Below are positions 23,036 through 35,039 of a stretch of DNA of 64,000 nucleotides, in pieces. Origin of the DNA: Archilochus colubris (taxonomy: Eukaryota; Chordata; Aves; Apodiformes; Trochilidae). The position numbers and the translations under genes were made by a program. The stretch covers positions 7,004,519 through 7,068,518 of the forward strand of contig CM041090.1 of NCBI GenBank assembly GCA_023079485.1, written 5' to 3'. Under the pieces are notes generated by a model that worked only from the letters and a program-made list of their open reading frames with translations, ran no database searches and was not told the DNA's origin. Numbering within the stretch: the first letter of the stretch is position 1; every line of letters begins with the position of its first letter.

Positions 23036-23780
23036 TTCATAGAATCATAGAATCCTTGGGGCTGGAAGGGACCTCGAAAGATCATCTAGTCCAACCCCCC
23101 CTGCCAGAGCAGGGCCACCTAGAGCACTTCGCATAGGAACGTGTCCAGGCGGGTTTTGAATGTCTCCAGTGAAGGAGACTCCACGACCCCCTGGGCAGCC
23201 TGTTCCAGGGCTCTGTCACCCTTACAGGAAAAAAATTTTCCGGATATTCAACTTGAACCTCCTGTGCTCCAATTTACACCCATTACCCCTTGTCCTATCA
23301 CTGGTCACCACTGAGAAAGCCTAACTCCATCTCCCTGACACTCACCACTTACATATTTGAAAACATTGATGAGGTCACCCCTCAGTCTCCTTTTCTCCAA
23401 CTAAAGAGACCCAGCTCCCTCAGCCTTTCCTCATAAGGGAGATGTTCCACTCCCTTAATCATCTTAGTAGCTCTGCGCTGGACTCTTTCAAGCACTTCCC
23501 TGTCCTTCTTGAACTGAGGGGCCCAAACTGGACACAATACTCCAGGTGCAGCCTCACCAATGCAGAATAGAGGGGGAGGAGAACCTCTCTTGACCTACTA
23601 ACCACACCCTTTCTAATGCACCCCAGGATGCCATTGGCCTTCTTGGCCACAAGGGCACATTGCTGGCTCATGGTCATCCTCTTGTCTACCAGGACCTCCA
23701 GGTCTCTTTCACCTACACTGCTCTCCAGCAGGTCAGCCCCCAACCTATACTGGGACATCAGGTTGTTCTTCCCCAAATCT
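23036..23780 (-). repeat. CR1 LINE, 3' 745 bp including end of ORF2
   Basis: On the minus strand it runs from within ORF2 to the ATTCTATGATTCTATGA tail. The ORF2 remnant (23776 down to 23459) still reads [20 protein letters not shown] and [20 protein letters not shown] before it decays. It is well preserved in its 3' UTR, so it is younger than most other copies here. It is 5' truncated within ORF2, as usual for CR1. Confidence 0.93.
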
Positions 23781-26700
23781 CATTACCAGATGCCAAGCAA
23801 TGAGCTAGTTCATGGTGCACTGAGAGCAAGGATGCTCCTTAAGATGACTTTCAGAGGGAGGAGGGGAATGCTCCAGCTACTTTGCTTTAGTGTACATAAA
23901 CAGTTATGTACATTTGCAATTCCCACTGAGTAACAGCCTGATTGTACTGCAACTCAGCTATGTTGGAAACTCAAACTCAAATCCATCAAGAAAGCTAATA
24001 AACTGTAAAATCAAGCATAGCTGGATTACAAGTACAAAGTAATTTCAAGCTTCTGTTTTTCAACAGCTATGAAACTGGTAAGTGTCTGCTAGACCCTGGA
24101 GAGCATTAAAACAAATGAATTATAAATTTTCTTACTACTATCATAGATTGAGGTCTGGGGGAAGAAGTATTTGCAATGCCAGGGAGCGTAATTTAGCAAT
24201 CCTCCAGCAGGAGGTGGGGCATGGCTGAGTCTAGTAACCGAGTCCGAGGTTCTGAGCCTCACTGAGCATCTGGGCCACTTGCCTGAGGTACTCACTTTCC
24301 CTTGAAATCGAGATGAAAAAATAAATAACTTGTGCTAGCTAGACATAAACTGCAGGAGTAAACCTGTCAAAACAGAAAATTAATTTAAAGCTTCACCATG
24401 TTAGTCAAATCTCTGAGGTTTTCTACCCTGAATATCTTGCCTGCTATAATGTTACTTAGAGCTGGCTGAATACAACATACCATTCACTGAAATGGCAGGG
24501 GAATGAATTTGCCACTGAAACACACTGAATGGAGATGTTTAGTTTTGTGTAGTACAAGGCAGCTCTCTGTTCTGACCCATTAATAAATGCTTCATCCACA
24601 CTGTGTCTCTGAAGGGTTGAAGTTAAAGTCAGCTCCATCCAAACTGGTTACAGGGAAGCATCATATTCTAGCAGTTAGTTTTCTCATTACAGTAGGCATA
24701 TGCCTATATGAACATATGGCTGTATAAACAGTTTATCCGAGTGAGGTTTGGGCATAGCTCCAATTTATAGGTTTTAGTCCTACTACTTGTGCTGAGTTTG
24801 CATATGAAATGCAAGGTAAAACTTGCACGCTGCTCAGTGCTATCCCAGGAGGAGCATTAGCAAGGGTTTTGTTGCCAGTGTTGTACACACCCTGGTCAGT
24901 CTGCTGTTCCTGAGGCAGCCCATGCAGTGTCTCCATAGTCCTTCCAGCTAAGCCTATTTCTATGCACTGTTGTCATAGCATCAGCTGTCAGTGACATGTA
25001 CACAGCTGCTGGAATGCTGCATAGCTGCTGCATGCCTTGAGTGTGTGCCATGGAAGTCAATGGGACCTAGAGAAGAGGAAAAGTTAAGCTGTGCACTTAG
25101 AGGCTAAATGTGCCTCTTGCATGTCCCAGGTCTCTATGCACCAGTTCTTCCATCTACTGTATTTCTTTCCTGTTCAAGGCAACACTCCATTGTGCAGGAC
25201 ACAGCCTCCTGAATTTTAACTTTTACCTTAGTTACTGTAGGATTTGGTTTCACACCCTCCCAACATAAAGCTATTGCCCCAAGAAGCTGGGGAATAAACA
25301 TCTTTGGGGATCTCCAGGACCTGACTGGACACAGCACTGAGCAAACAGATCTGGTCAGAAGATCTGCTCTGAGCAGGATTTGATTAGATGACTTCTGAAC
25401 CTAAATTGTTCATCATTCACTTGAACTCACTACTGGAACTTCTCATAATATGAAAAGGGGGCAACCTAAGCTTTGAATCCCTCTGAGCAGTTTCCTGCAG
25501 CCATTTGATCTCAGTGTTCCTCAGGTCACCTAGGACAGTGGCCCAAAGAGCAGGCTACCAAGTACTTGAGTTTGCACGACACCGTGGTAAATATTCACTG
25601 GGGAACAGAAAACGCAGCTAATCCCCAGTGACAAAGGCAAGGTTCAGAACACCCAGATTTGATCTTGTTCCAATGGTCTCTATACATGAATGAAGGTTCC
25701 CATGGAACAGTGAGAATAATGCCTTGTCATAGAGGTTTAGTCCTGAGATCATAAGACCTGCTACCCAGACGTGCCCCCCTTCCCCTCCATACACTCACAC
25801 ACCCCACAAGCCTTTCCAGCCCTCAACAAATTTAAAAAAAAGAAAAAAGAAATAAAAGGCCTCAAAAATCTGTGATGTACTAATAGATAAACCTCAAGGA
25901 CATTGTATAATGCCAGGGAAAGGTAAGAATTGGGTCACACATGACAAAAGAGAGAAAAGCAATCACACTACTACCTGCACCCCAACATCTCCCTGTTAAC
26001 CTTAGTGGGAGGGAAAGGCATCTCAATGCAGTATCCAGTAATTTGCATGCAGGGAAAGAGGAAACTGAGTGCTACTTGGCCTAGAAATAAACCTTGCTAC
26101 ACATTTCAGTTTTAGCTATGGCTACCTCAGGTTCTGAGCAGGAAGGAAAAGCAGGGAGGAAGAGGGAAGGAACAGAAAAAAAAGATGAACTATTTTCTCT
26201 CTCAAGACAATAACTTGATTTCTGAGGGCATTCATAGCTTGCACATCTCTTCCCCTGTTGCATGGGAATGTAAGAAGCACTGAGACAATCAAAGTGTAGC
26301 AAGCAGTCAGCATTCAAGACTTCTTGTCAAAGACGTGCATTTTTCAAATTCAGAAGTGTTTCTTTTCCATCCCTCTCATCTCTGGATGTTTAGCCAGTGC
26401 CAAAGCAACGCAGCTTTCCTTGTTTGGATTTAAGGCTGTGCCAGCTCACCATCAGTATCCTAGATTCTGGGCCAAGTGAGTTTAATTTCAATCTCTACCT
26501 GCTTGGTGCTAGTCATGTCTTTTTCCAAGTGCTTCTCCCTTCCTTTCCTAGGAAATTATTCCCCAACTCAGTTTTGCTAAAATATCTTCTTGAAGAATAG
26601 GATGCTTTGCCTTTTGTTCATCCTATTAATTCTCTGCAGCTTGGGCACCTGCAGCTCTAGATGAAGTGTACCAATCTTTCATACTGTGGTAATATCTCCT

Positions 26701-29170
26701 TAGTCTTAACTAGGGATGAATCACTTAATGCTTCCTATTCATGTTTACAAGACATTTAATTGGTCACTCAGTGCACCCCCTATCTTTTTCCTCTATCATC
26801 TCCAAGTAAAAGCACTCATTATTCATATAAAATGAAAAAACTTCAACAAAAAGACCAAGAAAGAGACACATGAGAATAATCAAACAGTTGATCTTAATGA
26901 GAACACTCACCTGGGATATTCCAAGGAATTCAAATCCCATCTGAAATGAGCAAAACAGGGGCTGTATTCACCACAAAACTCTGTTGCTCTGTTTCATGGG
27001 AGAAAGCCATAGCTCCAGGAAGCATTTCCCCTGAGAAACTCCCAAGGAAAAAGAGGCACCTCCTCCATCTTATTAATGGACTAATCATCCTGTTAGCATC
27101 TTGTATAACCCATGGAGCTCAGCATACTCCAGCTGACTCCTCAGACCCCATTCTCCCTAGGTAGAGGAAGGCTGAGCATCTCGTTAGCAGTTCCACACTC
27201 CTCCTGGGGAGGAACAGCAGCCAGCAGAATTTTTATCAAACTCCTCCTTCCCCCCAGGACATCCCAAATAAAACATTTTAAGCTCCATATATCAGAGTTC
27301 ACCATTAAAACTGTTTAGGTAGAAAAAATTCATGACCACCTCCAGGCACACTGTCATTAGAATTTAGACATTACTTAAATCTAGTTGCAGGGAGAATGGA
27401 GGTGTTTGACACATAAGTCAGATTGAATGTGACTTGCCCAGCCTCTCTTTTGGCTCCTGGAATAATCTAAGAGTAAAATGCAGGTCCCAGCCCAATACCA
27501 GCTGGGCAGTTTAATGCTGAACACCTCGGTCCAATTTCCCCTTTCCCTCCTCACACCTACATTGACCCAGTGATACCTCTTGCCCTGACTGACGCTCACC
27601 CTAACTAGCAATATGTAGTGCTGATTAGTTAATGCAGAAGATCCTGTAAAAACTGAAACACATTCCTCTTCCTACTTACGTAGATAAGGCCCATAAAGAG
27701 AAATCCATCAATGACTATTAAATACAAGGATGCCAGCCCTGGCTCAGAAGTCACGGAGGGCCTCAGGAGTGTTTTGGCAGAGCAGCACCATGCAATTGTC
27801 CTGTTCTTGTACTTTCCTCTAGAGACTTGCTTTTGGTCAATGACAGAAACAGGCTAATGGGCTAGGTGGCACTTTTGTCTGATAAAATACACTTAAGCAG
27901 CCCATGTTGAGGTTTTTTGAGTTTTGATGTGGGTTTTGTTTGGTAGTTTGTTTTTGGTTTTTACTTGGTTGATGTTTTCCACACTTGGATGATCTTTTTT
28001 TTACTTGGATGATCTTTTGCTGGGAAGATGAGAGAGCCTAAGCAGACCTAAGATAGATGAGGAGTTACAATAGGCAGCATCTTTCTCTGTTGTGTATTTA
28101 CTCATTGTTTCCACTCGTTTGGTGTTTTGAGCACCATGTTAGGACAGTAAGATAACTGGAGTTAATGCATGATATAGTTACATTTTAGAAGCTGCTTACT
28201 TATGGGCTTCATGAAGAAAGTATTTGCTGCAGAAAGCAAATGGTACTACAAATTAGTTGAAAAAATGGCACTGAGTGGGGTTTTTTAAGTGACTCTTAAC
28301 ATGGCAGATAGCTTTTTTTTTTGTAAACTTAACTGCAATTAATAATACAGATTTCACCCCATCCATGTTTCTTTGAAGTTTAATGCTTCAGCACTCTTGT
28401 AATTACTTCTCTAGATGAGTTCTAGTGGCCTTGGCAATAGCTTGCTGCTGCTATTTTGATCCTGTGCCCTAAGAGTATAAAGTCAGTTATAGAAACTCAT
28501 TCTGAGTTCATTTAATGAACTACATGAACCAGAGCCCTGCAATAAAGCACAATTAGAAATGAGAGCACAGAGAATATTGATCCCCTTAAAACCTTTTACA
28601 GCTTTCAGGATCTGCCTGGTCACTCCCTGTGAAGGAAGGCACCAAGTCTGTCCTGCCAGTTCCCTTTCATTTTCTTCCTAAGATTATGGTCAGAGGTGAT
28701 TGAACAGATCAGATGATGGGGGCCCAGGGGTATGAGGGAGAGCCCCCAAATAACCCTTACACACTCTCACAGTCCTCCAGGTCAGGCTTTATGGCTATAT
28801 GCAGAGAGAGGAAAATTCTATAACAGTGCCTGCTTCCTCTCTGAGCAATATATATAAAAAAACTCTTTGAGTTTTTGTAATCTGTTTTACTAATGGAAAC
28901 TGGTGTCTGGAAGCTCTGAGTTCACAGAGGTCACAGATGATAATATTACCATGCACAGCACATCCACAAAAGGCTCCCATAGACTCCACTAACGTGAGAC
29001 CTTCAGCCTTGTTTGAAGTTTATTAAAGGGTAAAGAATCCCTGTGGTGATGAAGCACACATTATTCAAGTGAGACATTAGAATAAGAACTTTGAGAAGTG
29101 TGCATTAAGAGGGATGCTTGGCGTCCTAGCTAAAACAGCACTTGAAGTCAGATGATTTCAGATTCTTCTC

Positions 29171-29278
29171 CAGCCTGTAGCCCAGGTGACATATGGTGTC
29201 CAGAAGCCAAGAGCCAAAGGTGGGATTCGAACCATTAGATTTCACACTGCAATCCAAAATGCCTCTATTCAGCTGTTG
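29171..29278 (-). repeat. MIR-like SINE relic with tRNA-type B box
   Basis: On the minus strand GGTTCGAATCC (29233-29223) is a perfect RNA polymerase III B box. It is followed by CACCTTTGGCTCTTGG and a TGTCACCTGGGC block resembling the MIR core, and preceded by an A-box-like AGCTGAATAGAGG at tRNA spacing. The T stem does not pair properly, so it is not a functional tRNA. Confidence 0.5.
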
Positions 29279-30401
29279 TCCAAAGCTGGGTTCATCTCAG
29301 ACTTGTACATCTCAGTTTTCACAATTCAGGATCTGCTCCAAGACCTACCCAGAAGCACTTTAGACCATTTGTGTTCAGGCCATCTCTGTGATTAAGTGCT
29401 AAGGGACCTCATAAACAAGGTGTTCCTCCATTTCCTTGCTTTGGTAAGCCTTCTCAGAGCTCAGCCTTTGGGAATAAACACAAAAATAAAAGAACAGTCA
29501 CTGCTTTCTCTGTTTCACCAAGCTGCACAGACTTGTCTGGGGCTGGCAGGAGGGTGGAAAACTGATGATGTCTTATGATGAGGCTCTTTTGAAATCCTTG
29601 GTATGGGTGATCTGCACCAGAGGGAAAGTAATTAAGTTTTCTAGCAGCAGCTGGGGCATTTGCATGGCAAGAAGATCCTGCATTCCAGGCACTGATCTGG
29701 AGGCTTTTTATGATCTTGACATTAAATGACTACAGAATAAAAATGCAAAGTGAATCCTGCAGTAATCTCAGGCTCCAGCCCTAGCTCCAGAGATAGAAAA
29801 CCCTCAAACCACTAAGCTAGGATCATGCAACCTTTACCCAAACTAAGCTTTATTATCATGTGAGGTGTAATGTAAAGCTGCTTTAGCAAACAGAACTAAG
29901 GATGGCTCCACCTCAAGGAGCTACAGTTCCCAAGCTGTCTGCTCCTTCATTATCAAACTGCATTGCTAGAAGCTTGGGAGTGATTCCTGACATCCAGATG
30001 AGGTGCAGAGTGAAGACCCCTCCTATGGATTTCCCCTCTCAGGAGGCTCTGCTTGCTGCTTGGAAGGCAGCCCCAGGGGGTTCCTGGTTCTGAGTGTGCT
30101 AAAGGTGTTCCTCGCTGGAGGGGTTGTGTCCATGCTGGTAGCTCCTAGCCAAAGGCTCTTGGATGCTGCAAGCAGCCACCAGAGACCCAGCTGTGTTCTC
30201 TTCTGACCTGGGAAAGAGAAGCTGCAAAAATAAGTTAAAGCCAGATTTCTACCACCCTGCACCTTGAGAACTCAGCTCTAAGCTCATCTCCAATTTGGGG
30301 GCCAAACTTAGGCTGGTGCCAGGTTGGCATTGTTCACTGACACTATTTGAATAAGATCCAAATGAAGCTGGGAAGTGGGGAGGAGGGAAGAGTTTTGCAG
30401 A

Positions 30402-30702
30402 AATCATAAAATAGAACCATTTATGCTAGAAAAGACTGAAGATCAAGTCCAGTTGTCAACCCAACACCACCATGCCCAGGTTCCAAACTGCTACATCTAC
30501 ACGCTTTTGTAACATCTCCAGGGATGGTGACTCCACCATTTACTTGAAAACCTGTTCAAAAGTTTGACCACTCTTTCAGTAAAGAAATTTTTCCTAGTAT
30601 TCCATCTGAACCTCCCCTGGCACAACCTGAGGACATTTCCTCTCCAGATCCTCTTGTCCCTCAGGACAAAGGATTAGTGGGAAAGAGGCTTCACCAAGCT
30701 CT
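30402..30702 (-). repeat. CR1 LINE 3' fragment, older subfamily
   Basis: ATCATAAAATAGAACC, the block CAACACCACCATGCCCAGG, CTCCAGGGATGGTGACTCCA and GAACCTCCCCTGGCACAACC follow the CR1 3' UTR in reverse orientation, with many substitutions. Confidence 0.85.
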
Positions 30703-32489
30703 TCAGCAGAGGCTCAGCACTTGCAGACACCTGACCAACTAAGAAAGTTTAGAGTAAAGAGAGCAGATGTGTACAGTGTTAAATACTGCTAATCAGAATC
30801 AGGTGTTTGAAGGGGAAAATTGTTCCTTCTCTTAGCTATGGCAATCATGTTAAAAATCTACTTAACATTTAGATTGCTTGAAGGAAGGAGGAGTTACTCC
30901 ACAGCACCACCACCAGTCGGGCTCTGGGCTTTTTTCCCACCTGAAACCTCAAATGTTTGTCCCCTCGGTCGCTCTCCTATACTGGCCAATTTCAGCTCCA
31001 AAATTCCAAACATCCAGACCTGGCTCCCAAACACAAGGACTGACCTCTGAAAACTCCTGCTGGCCCTCACCCTCCCATGGAACCCTATCCACATCCCCCA
31101 AGAATCGGGCTCTGGGCTTGCTTTACCACCTAACACCTCTCTGCTCCCAGCAGCTGATTTCCTTGGAAAATGCACTGGCATGAAGTGGGTCTCTTTGCTT
31201 TCATTGACTCCAAGGGAAAACAGAGGTCACACTTCAGCTTGGAATAACCAGGAGGACTTAGACATCACTTGGTTGTCCTTGCCAACAGCATTGTAACACA
31301 TAACCTCTATTTAAAAAAAAAATGCACACAACAAATCTCACCCCACAGCATGTGAGAGCATTTAAATACCAAAGATAAATGAGTTCCACTGAAGCCTTGA
31401 GATGAGCTGTGAAAGAAGCAGGATGAGCATTGGCTCTCTGTAATCTAACCCCAAGTATAAACCCTCTGGTATACTTTTAGTCTCAGCTACATCCGTCACA
31501 TTTTTAATGCCCATTTTCATCAGCAGATATTTACAGCTGCACCATGACAGCCTGTGCCAGTATGCCTGAGATAAGGGATGATTTTCAACTATTCAGGGCT
31601 GGCTGAAAGGGCAAAACAGCCTGCAAACCTAATACACAAGGCTGAGCAAATCCAGAAATTTGGAATTGAGTCTCTGCTACAGTTCACTACTTTTCCTCAA
31701 AAATCTGAGAAACTACCTAGAAAAAGTTACTTCTGCCTCAAAGAGGTCCCTCCATGCCTGACCTGCTGAAACACTATTTACATGCTCCATGCCCAGCTAC
31801 ATGTTCAGCAGCACAGGCTGTCTGGATGATATTATAAAGCAAGGCTTCATCTACACAGCAGCTGTCACTAAGCTGATTTTAATGGGGAGAAATATCAGAG
31901 TATTAAGCAGCACTGCAGATGAACAGCCTGAGATAGTCTGGGTGTTCATAGGAGAAAAGACATGATGCTGGACATGGAGGGAGGACCTCTATGTAACATC
32001 CTACTAAGCAGTGACAGTACAGAAAGCAGGCCTGCTGCAAGCCTTACCTGTATTTCTCTCCTCATGGCCACTTCAAGAGTTAAGTGTTATATTAGTGGTT
32101 TACTGGTGCCTGTTGCTGAGGATAAACTAGGCAGAATAACCACTGAGCTCCCCTGTAGCCCTGTCTCACCTACCTTGGGCTAACTCCCTCCTGCTGCATC
32201 TGCACTCTGATAGGCAGAATCCTCCCAGCTATTCACCTTTCTCAAGGCCAACAGTATTAAAATGCACAATCAGAAATTTAACCCAAGGAAGAGCAGTGAT
32301 CTAGCCTGAGTCTGCTTCCCAAACCTGACAAGTGTGTTTCAAAGAGTAATACCCCTCACAACCCTGGAAAAGGAGAAAGAAAAATGCAGCAGTGGGGAGA
32401 AAGCAAGAAAGCCCACCATCAGTTTCTGCTGAGGAAACTGTTTCTCTGTTCCATTTTCTCACCCATAAGGTCTGTTTGAAAACCAGGAG

Positions 32490-32514
32490 AAAAAAAAAAA
32501 AAAAAAAAAAAAAA
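32490..32514 (+). repeat. Poly(A) run, 25 bases
   Basis: Uninterrupted A25. The sequence to its left shows no recognisable processed gene copy and I see no convincing flanking direct repeat. Confidence 0.95.
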
Positions 32515-33690
32515 GGAGGCAAATGGAAGTGAAGATGATGGCAAAACACAGAGAGAATAAATAGAGCAAGAATTTCTCACTTGTCTTTCTGCCTGGCTGG
32601 GTAAGCAAGGAAGGACATGTCAGTGCACACACCAGGGTCAGCAGGGAAGGGGATCAGCATGGACAAACTGCCCCAGCATCAGTGGGGTAGTCAAGGCAGC
32701 TGGTGCAGACCACCCCCAGCCCAGGGGCAGCCCCTGGTGGGGCTCATGTTCCTCACCCTGCAGGGTGAGCACAGCAAACTCAGAGGTCACACAAGATCAA
32801 GCACAGGAAAAAAACTCAGCACAGAATTAAACAATTTGCAGGAGGAGACTGATTAAGAAACATCACGAACAAAAATGGCTCCTCTTTCCCATGGAGAAAA
32901 GTGCTTTTCTGAGGTGACTGAAATAAAGTTCACTTCATGTGGCAGCCAGGTGGAACAGTTCCCAGTTAGGAGGAGAGGGAGAGTACAGGGAGCTGATTCG
33001 ACTTGTCTGCAGTCAGTGGGGATCACAGCTGACAGCAGAACGCATCCCTTTTGCTCTGTAAGGGCAAAAGATGAGGCAAAACTCAGAATTAACTGCCTCC
33101 ATTATGTGTTCTTAACTCCATTTTCAATTCTATCATTAGTGGCTTTTGTATTTATCTTAAAAGGGAAGGAATCATTGGGATAACTGGTGGAAGTGTAGTG
33201 GAAGTGCTGGCCAAGTGCAGACCTGGACGGCCTTGGACTATTTGATCCTCACTGACACCCTAAGAAACAAGACTCAGGAGAGAGAGACAAGGAGAGAAGC
33301 AAGTGGGTGCTGTATGTGACTTGGGACATCAGGCACAGCTCACCGTGGCATCTTGCTTTCTGCTACAGCCTGAGATAGCAACACCCTCATACCAGACCAG
33401 ACCCACTGCTGCCTGCATAACATCCCTTTGGGGGGTGCCAGGCTTTAATATCCCAGCCTGAGCACCATTCTTCCAAGTTCTACTGGCTGCCCAGCACAGG
33501 CTAAGCTGGGCTCTGAAAGAAAAGGGTGGTAGTAAGGATTAGAAGTGAGAGACAGGTCTACTTTGTCTTCAGAGCCTGGCCCATAGTCCTCTTGTCCTAG
33601 AAACACCCCCAGCCACCACAGGAAGACTCCCGATCCTCTCGCACCCCTTTCTTTACCTCGTTGCTCTACTACTACCCCATTGCCCTTTCT

Positions 33691-35039
33691 ACCTGGAAAA
33701 CTACAGGCCCGTCAGCCTGACCTCAGTGCCTGGCAAGGTTATGCTCAGTGCAATCACACAGCACCTGCAGGATGGGCAAGGGATTAGACCAAGCCAGCAC
33801 GGGTTTAGGAAGGGCAGGTCCTGTCTGACCAACCTGATCTCCTTTTATGATTGGGTGACCCACCTGGTGGATGAGAGGAAGGCTGTGGGTGTGGTCTACC
33901 TGGACTTCAGCAAGGCCTTTGACACCGTCTCCCACAGCATCCTCCTGAAAAAGCTGTCAGCCCACAGCTTGGACAGGAGCACTCTGTGCTGGGTTAGGAA
34001 CTGGCTGGAGGGCCGGGCCCAGAGAGTGGTGCTGAATGGGGCTGCATCAAAATGGCAGCCGGTCACTAGTGGTGTCCCCCAGGGATCAGTGTTGGGCCCA
34101 GTTCTGTTCAATATCTTCTCTGATGATTTAGATGAGGGGATTGAGTCCACCATCAGAAAATTTGCAGATGACACTAAGCTGGGGGGGAGTGTGGATCAGC
34201 TGGAAGGCAGGAGGGCTCTGCAGAGGGACCTGGACAGACTGGAGAGTTGGGCTGATTCCAATGGGATGAGGTTTAACACGGCCAAGTGCCGGGTCCTGCA
34301 CTTTGGCCACAACAACCCCATGGGGAGCTCCAGGCTGGACACAGAGTGGTTGGAGAGCAGACAGACAGAAAGGGACCTGGGAGTCTGGATTGCCAGGAAG
34401 CTGAACATGAGCCAGCAGTGTGCCCAGGTGGCCAAGAAGGCCAATGGCATCCTGGCCTGTATCAGGAACAGCATTGCCAGCAGGTCCAAGGAAGTGATTC
34501 TGCCCCTGTACTCAGCCTGGTGAGGCCACACCTGGAGTCCTGTGTCCAGTTCTGGGCCCCTCAGTTCAGGAAGGATATCGAGGTCCTGGAGCAGGTCCAA
34601 AGGAGGGCAACCAGGCTGGTGAAGGGACTCGAGCACAGACCCTATGAGGAGAGGCTGAGGGAGCTGGGGCTGTTCAGCCTGAAGAAGAGGCGGCTCAGGG
34701 GAGACCTCATCACTCCCTACAACTCCCTGAAAGGAGGTTGGAGCCAGGGGGGGGTTGGGCTCTTTTCCCAGACGACTTTCAACAAGAGAAGAGGGCACGG
34801 TCTTAAGTTGTGCCAGGGGAGGTTTAGGTTGGACATTAGAAAGAATTTCTTTACCGAGAGGGTGACCAGGCATTGGAATGGGCTGCCCAGGGAAGTAGTG
34901 GATTCTCCATCCCTGAGGATATTTAAAAAGAGACTGGATGTGGCACTCAGTGCCATGGTCTAGTAACCGCGGCGGTAGTGGATCAAGGGTTGGACTTGGT
35001 GATCTCTAAGTTCCCTTCCACCTCAGCCAATTCTACTGA
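33691..35039 (+). mobile_element. CR1 LINE, 5'-truncated, with readable reverse transcriptase
   Basis: Non-LTR retrotransposon fragment of about 1.35 kb. The first open stretch (to the TGA at 34521-34523) carries the reverse transcriptase core: [32 protein letters not shown], motif [30 protein letters not shown] and motif [10 protein letters not shown], so the catalytic Asp residues survive. A one-base deletion near 34515 shifts the frame; the rest of ORF2 continues in another frame ([40 protein letters not shown]) to TAG at 34961. The 3' UTR ends ATTCTACTGA. It lacks the 5' UTR, ORF1 and endonuclease, so it is not autonomous. Confidence 0.95.

Larger units (their letters stand above)
19521..33690. 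other. Intergenic tract ERH-GALNT16, left part
   Basis: About 14 kb without a recognisable gene. Contents are an A-rich AAAC repeat (22241-22329), CR1 fragments (23036-23780 and 30402-30702, both minus), a MIR-like relic (29171-29278, minus) and an A25 run (32490-32514). Open frames here are all short and resemble no family I know. Unannotated noncoding RNAs or extended 3' UTRs cannot be excluded. Confidence 0.75.

Noticed and set aside
29171..29278. Functional tRNA gene on the minus strand
   Set aside because: The B box is perfect, but the T stem (AATGG with CCCAC) does not pair and no acceptor stem can be closed; a SINE relic explains it better.
29761..29835. tRNA-like stretch (minus strand TAGCTTAGTGGTTTGAGGG) suggesting another SINE or tRNA
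   Set aside because: Only an A-box-like piece resembles a tRNA; no B box or cloverleaf pairing is present at the expected distance.
32301..32549. Retrocopy associated with the A25 run
   Set aside because: No gene-like sequence precedes the run on the plus strand, and the reverse-strand open frame only translates the run as poly-Phe.
33723..34873. Long open frames antisense to the CR1 reverse transcriptase (for example 225 codons at 34196-34873)
   Set aside because: They are shadow frames of the CR1 ORF2 and carry no independent domain.
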